NCBI RefSeq assembly: GCF_002257705.1
Contig: NZ_LSLK01000052.1
Location: 1 to 64,000, forward strand
Reading direction: 5' to 3'
Source of the DNA: Sporomusa silvacetica DSM 10669
GTDB taxonomy: Bacteria > Bacillota > Negativicutes > Sporomusales > Sporomusaceae
DNA length: 64,000 bases
Positions 60,308 to 64,000 of the stretch are shown piece by piece. Position 1 is the stretch's first letter; every line of letters begins with the position of its first letter. A model generated the notes under the pieces. It was not told where the DNA came from. It made no database searches and saw only the letters and a program-made list of their open reading frames with translations. Position numbers and translations under genes: made by a program.

Positions 60308-61627
60308 TTACTTTTTTTGTTTAAGTTGCTTGAGCCGCTCAGCAAAACTAGCTTCAAAGCCATGGGCTGTAGGTTGGTAGTAATCTCGATCGCGTAATTT
60401 GTCAGGCAAATACTGTTGCTCAACAAACCCTTCTTCATAGTTATGGGGATACAGATAACCCTTACCGCTGTCAAGCTTATGAGCACCAGCATAATGAGCA
60501 TCACGAAGGTGCAACGGGATACTGCCATAATCTATCTGGCGAACATCCTCAATCGCTTTGTCAACAGCTATATATGCTGCATTGCTTTTGGGCGCGCAAG
60601 CTAAGTAAGTTACAGCCTGGGCTAAGGGAATCCTGCCTTCCGGCATACCGATGAATTGAACAGCCTGAGCTGCTGCCATGGCTACTACAAGCGCTTGCGG
60701 GTCGGCATTGCCAATATCTTCTGCTGCACAAATGACCAGTCGTCGGGCAATAAATTTGACATCCTCTCCTGCTTCCAGCATTCGCGCCAGATAATGTAAG
60801 GCGGCATTAGGGTCAGAGCCACGCATACTTTTGATAAAAGCCGATACTACGTCATAGTGATTGTCACCTTTTTTGTCATAAGCCTGCAGTTTTTCTCCGG
60901 CAACTGCTTCGATGATCTCTGCAGTTATTTCTTTAGGTTTCCCGGACTCAAGCATTGCTGACGTTTGTTCAAGAATATTAATGGCTGTTCGTGCATCACC
61001 ACCGGCAATTGCTGTAATCTTAAGCAGGCTATCTTTGCTGCAGGTAATCTCTTCTTGTCCCAGGCCGCGTTCTTTGTCAGTTAGCGTCTGCTGCAAAATA
61101 CCGATAATTTCCTGTTCACCCAGGCGCTTTAACCGTACTACCCGCATTCGCGAAAGCAGCGGAGAATTTACCTCAAAATAGGGGTTTTCGGTAGTCGCCC
61201 CAATCAAGATGACAGTGCCGTTTTCAACATAAGGCAATAAGACATCTTGCTGTCCTTTATTGAATCTATGAATTTCATCGACAAATAGAATGGTTCGACG
61301 CTGCTGCGTTCGCAGGCGTTCTTGGGCACTTTCGACCACTTTCCGAATGTCTGCCGTACCGGCAGCTACCGCATTCAATTTTTCAAAGTGGCTGCCTGTT
61401 GTTTGGGCAACAATATGAGCTAATGTTGTTTTTCCTGTTCCTGGTGGACCATAAAGAATAATTGACGGTATGTTGTCAGCTTCTATCATTCTCCGTAAAA
61501 ATTTCCCCGGGCCAAGAATGTCTTCCTGGCCTTTGTATTCATCAAGTGTTCTTGGCCGCATTCGAACGGCTAATGGTCTATTATCCTTCAATTGGGGTTC
61601 AAATAAATTTTGCGAAAATAAGTCCAC
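60308..61627 (-). CDS. rarA: Replication-associated recombination protein A (RarA/MgsA)
   Basis: 439 residues of the clamp-loader-like AAA+ family: Walker A GPPGTGKTTLAHIV, Walker B FVDEIHRFNKGQQD, sensor ATTENPYFEVN, and the C-terminal tetramerisation domain with KSMRGSDPNAALHYLARML. It acts at stalled replication forks. GTG at 61627 follows GGGTGAT. Equivalent to yrvN, between 6S RNA and the Rrf2-nifS-mnmA block in Bacillus; here the toxin region has been inserted after it. Confidence 0.95.
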   Translation of the reverse strand: MDLFSQNLFEPQLKDNRPLAVRMRPRTLDEYKGQEDILGPGKFLRRMIEADNIPSIILYGPPGTGKTTLAHIVAQTTGSHFEKLNAVAAGTADIRKVVESAQERLRTQQRRTILFVDEIHRFNKGQQDVLLPYVENGTVILIGATTENPYFEVNSPLLSRMRVVRLKRLGEQEIIGILQQTLTDKERGLGQEEITCSKDSLLKITAIAGGDARTAINILEQTSAMLESGKPKEITAEIIEAVAGEKLQAYDKKGDNHYDVVSAFIKSMRGSDPNAALHYLARMLEAGEDVKFIARRLVICAAEDIGNADPQALVVAMAAAQAVQFIGMPEGRIPLAQAVTYLACAPKSNAAYIAVDKAIEDVRQIDYGSIPLHLRDAHYAGAHKLDSGKGYLYPHNYEEGFVEQQYLPDKLRDRDYYQPTAHGFEASFAERLKQLKQKK

Positions 61628-61713
61628 ACTATCACCCTTTTATTGCGTATGTTCTTCTATAGTATTCTATGAAAAAATGTAAAACTCCTTGATGAAAAAT
61701 GAATTAAACATAA

Positions 61714-61756
61714 ATAGACCATCACTTTCGGTTATACACCAAAAATGATGGTCTAT
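61714..61756 (-). terminator. Hairpin downstream of 6S RNA
   Basis: ATAGACCATCA/TGATGGTCTAT stem with a loop of about 20 bases, between the 6S RNA 3' end and rarA. The following T-tract is weak, so this is a probable rather than certain terminator. Confidence 0.55.
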
Positions 61757-61769
61757 GCTGTAAATAAAG

Positions 61770-61965
61770 ACACTCAATCCCCACTATGCCGTATCGTCTC
61801 TGTTTTGAACCTGCCCTCGGCAGGTGGGTGCTCGCCTACTTATTTTGTGTGTCCCTAAAACCAGGGCATACACGCCATAACTAGAGACAGGCTCCCGCAG
61901 TAAAAGTGTTGGCTCAAAACATCGACATTCCACGTACACAGTAGGGGTATGAGCGCATTTCTTAG
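61770..61965 (-). ncRNA. ssrS: 6S RNA
   Basis: The minus strand holds a 6S-like structure: closing stem ACCCCTACTGTGT with GCATAGTGGGGAT, then TTGAGCCAACACTTTTA, GCGGGAGCC, and ATGGCGTGTATGCCCTGG, all typical of Firmicute 6S RNA. The central bubble flanks fit. It lies between aspS and rarA, exactly the bsrA position in Bacillus. 6S RNA binds sigma-A RNA polymerase. Ends are approximate. A TATAAA-like -10 lies near 61975. Confidence 0.9.
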
Positions 61966-62022
61966 CACGCTTTTATAGTATCAAATAAATCACGCAATTG
62001 CAATAGTTTCAATATTGGGATA

Positions 62023-63873
62023 TTATTCCACTGCCGGACTAATCTTATGTTTGGCAACAACAGCAGACTTGATATACAATTCTTTAAGCTGTTTCGAACC
62101 GACTTCTGACGGCGCTTGCATCATCATATCGGAAGCACTTTGTGTTTTTGGGAAAGCAATAACATCGCGAATGGAGGCACGTTTAGCCATTAGCATAACC
62201 AAACGATCTAAACCTAAAGCGATGCCGCCATGGGGTGGAGTACCGTACTCAAAAGCTTCCAGCAGGTAGCCAAATTTATCTACAGCTTCCTCTGGAGTTA
62301 AGCCAATAGCTGTAAATACCTTTTCTTGAATGCTGCGATTATAAATACGGAGACTGCCACCACCCAGTTCCATGCCGTTAAGCACAACGTCATAGGCTTT
62401 GGCTTTAATCTTGCCTGAATCATTGCCTAAGAATTCTACGTCTTCGTCACGTGGTGAAGTAAACGGATGATGCATAGCTACCCATCGCTTGTCTTCTTCA
62501 TCATATTCAAACATTGGGAAATCGATAACCCACAAGAAGGAGAGCTTATCGGGGTCGATTAAGTTAAGACGACGGCCCATCTCTAAGCGTAGCTGTCCTA
62601 ATGCAGCGGCTACAACTTTAGGTTTATCGGCGACAAACAAGATCAAGTCACCAGATTCAGCTTGCGTGGCAGCTGTCATTTTATCAATCGTATCTTGGCT
62701 GAAGAATTTAGTGATCGGTGATTTTAGACCCTCGTCAGTATAGCATATCCAAGCCAGGCCTTTAGCACCATAGGTAGCAACAAAATTGACCAGACCATCA
62801 AGTTCGCGGCGCGGGGCATTGGCGTAGCCCTTGACATTAATGGCTTTAACCTGACCACCAGTAGCTAATACGGTATCAAATACTTTGAAACCAGAATCCG
62901 TAAAAACACCGGATAAGTCAATTAGTTCCATACCGAAACGAAGATCTGGCTTATCAGAACCGTAGCGGGCCATAGCCTCGTCATAGCTTAAGCGAACAAA
63001 CGGTGTGGGCACATCTGCTCCAATACCTTCTTTAAAGAAATAGGCAATCATTTCTTCTGTGAGGGATAAGATATCTTCCTGATCAATAAAGGACATTTCA
63101 ATATCAAGCTGAGTAAACTCAGGCTGACGGTCAGCACGGAGGTCCTCATCACGGAAACAGCGGGCAATTTGGAAATAACGCTCCAGGCCGCCAACCATTA
63201 ATAATTGCTTATAAATTTGCGGCGATTGGGGCAGCGCATAAAACTTGCCCGGATTTACCCGGCTAGGGACGAGATAGTCTCTAGCGCCTTCCGGCGAACT
63301 TTTAGTAAGTATTGGCGTTTCTACTTCGACAAAACTGTGCTTGTCTAAAAAGTCCCGCATTGATTTGGTTACCCGGTGTCTAAGCATGAGATCTTGCTGC
63401 ATTTCTGGGCGTCGTAAATCAAGATAACGATACTTCAATCGCAAAATTTCATCAACATCAATATTGTCTTGGATATAAAAAGGTGGTGTTTTAGCTGTGT
63501 TTAATATTTTTAACTCACTGCCAAAAACTTCAATCGTACCTGTAGCCATATTAGGATTAATTGTGCTTTCAGAACGAGCCTTTACAACGCCGCGTACTGC
63601 GAGTACATATTCATTACGAACATCCTCAGCCTTACTAAAAGCGTCTTTATTAACATCAGGTGAAAATACCACCTGAACAATACCGGAACGGTCACGCAAA
63701 TCAATAAAAATAAGTCCACCATGGTCACGCCGTCTTGAAACCCACCCACACAGGGTAACTTCCTGTCCGGTATGATCCTGATTCAGAGCATTGCAAGCAT
63801 GGGTACGTTTCAAACCCTGCATTGTATCAAGTTTACTAGTAACTTCATGATCAACTGTTTCCATTTGTGCCAT
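62023..63873 (-). CDS. aspS: Aspartyl-tRNA synthetase
   Basis: 616 residues, bacterial type: anticodon-binding OB-fold (VTLCGWVSRRRDHGGLIFID), class II catalytic domain (RHRVTKSMRDFLDKH, FQIARCFRDEDLRADRQPEF), GAD insert and motif 3 GIALGLDRLVMLM. The ATG at 63873 shares a base with the hisS stop, with GGAG upstream. Forms a hisS-aspS operon as in Bacillus. Confidence 0.97.
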   Translation of the reverse strand: MAQMETVDHEVTSKLDTMQGLKRTHACNALNQDHTGQEVTLCGWVSRRRDHGGLIFIDLRDRSGIVQVVFSPDVNKDAFSKAEDVRNEYVLAVRGVVKARSESTINPNMATGTIEVFGSELKILNTAKTPPFYIQDNIDVDEILRLKYRYLDLRRPEMQQDLMLRHRVTKSMRDFLDKHSFVEVETPILTKSSPEGARDYLVPSRVNPGKFYALPQSPQIYKQLLMVGGLERYFQIARCFRDEDLRADRQPEFTQLDIEMSFIDQEDILSLTEEMIAYFFKEGIGADVPTPFVRLSYDEAMARYGSDKPDLRFGMELIDLSGVFTDSGFKVFDTVLATGGQVKAINVKGYANAPRRELDGLVNFVATYGAKGLAWICYTDEGLKSPITKFFSQDTIDKMTAATQAESGDLILFVADKPKVVAAALGQLRLEMGRRLNLIDPDKLSFLWVIDFPMFEYDEEDKRWVAMHHPFTSPRDEDVEFLGNDSGKIKAKAYDVVLNGMELGGGSLRIYNRSIQEKVFTAIGLTPEEAVDKFGYLLEAFEYGTPPHGGIALGLDRLVMLMAKRASIRDVIAFPKTQSASDMMMQAPSEVGSKQLKELYIKSAVVAKHKISPAVE

Positions 63874-64000
63874 TACTTCTCCATCTCCTCTAAAATCATC
63901 GGTACCAGTGCAGTCCTAGCTATTAGTTCCTGACTGCCTGTCTCCATATTTTTTAACATTACTTTCTGCTCTGCTAATTCATTTTCGCCAATAAGCGCCA
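63873..64000 (-). CDS. hisS: Histidyl-tRNA synthetase, C-terminal end (partial)
   Basis: The 41 visible residues read ALIGENELAEQKVMLKNMET and end LVPMILEEMEK, the typical HisS anticodon-binding domain end (ALIGENEL..). The rest lies beyond the window. The stop codon overlaps the aspS start (TAATG). Confidence 0.9.
   Translation of the reverse strand, partial: ALIGENELAEQKVMLKNMETGSQELIARTALVPMILEEMEK

Noticed and set aside
1..64000. CRISPR arrays, prophage genes, tRNA and rRNA genes
   Set aside because: No regularly spaced direct repeats, phage structural genes or tRNA/rRNA-like sequences were seen on either strand by eye; a covariance search could still find a small RNA.

Overview
The window reads as a chromosomal segment of an endospore-forming, outer-membrane-bearing Firmicute of the class Negativicutes, most likely the family Sporomusaceae (Sporomusa/Pelosinus-like). 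This is inferred from protein style, the full set of sporulation genes and gene order; no rRNA is present to prove it. Nearly every gene lies on the minus strand. The only plus-strand genes I support are a 41-codon ORF at 14928 and the acetate transporter at 55156. There are no tRNA or rRNA genes and no CRISPR array. One structural RNA, 6S RNA, sits between rarA and aspS. A truncated transposase gene marks the left edge and the 3' end of hisS the right edge.

Layout, left to right. 0-12 kb: a reduced spoVA operon (AC, AD, AEb, a Q/N/S-rich protein, AEa, AF), dodecin, spoIIAA-AB-sigF behind a strong sigma-H promoter, dacF, pdp-deoB and xerD. 12-28 kb: spoIIM, endoQ-like, nudF, buk, spo0A (sigma-H promoter overlapping a 0A box), spoIVB, recN, argR, a YtqB-like methyltransferase, nadK, tlyA, dxs, a PAP2-like protein, ispA, xseB, xseA. 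28-40 kb: a Kae1-like protein, nusB, an Asp23/AmaP/DUF2273 module, spoIIIAH-AA, a CD1247-like zinc-ribbon protein, efp, a Xaa-Pro peptidase, aroQ. 40-55 kb: a class B PBP, DUF4911, U32 peptidase, O-methyltransferase, mltG, DUF1292, ruvX, an aldo/keto reductase, ireB, alaS, an AI-2E/PerM transporter, three small proteins, mnmA, iscU, nifS, iscR. The spo0A-to-aroQ, alaS-to-U32 and hisS-aspS-6S-rarA-Rrf2-nifS-mnmA blocks follow the order known from Bacillus subtilis.

The accessory part is 55.8-60.6 kb, between satP and rarA. It holds a decayed duplication of the rarA 3' end plus a toxin/immunity-like module. Unit B (58.3-60.6 kb) has an L,D-transpeptidase-like domain of the DUF2778/Tlde1 type followed by a HEAT-repeat lipoprotein. 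Unit A (55.9-57.6 kb) has a 265-bp rarA tail, a frameshifted copy of the same transpeptidase-like gene with the catalytic His changed to Tyr, and only the last codons of the HEAT gene. Between them lie an amidase-like C-terminal fragment and a translationally coupled single-pass membrane protein. Both candidate immunity proteins are predicted to face the periplasm, which suits cell-wall-targeting toxins in a diderm host. This is the most novel region of the window.

Two families of dispersed palindromic repeats are visible. One (9.7, 34.9 and 59.9 kb) has a copy inside the spoIIIA operon between spoIIIAB and spoIIIAC. The other (30.6, 44.5 and 50.6 kb) lies in intergenic regions and carries a conserved block that includes GAAGCCTTAGTCG.
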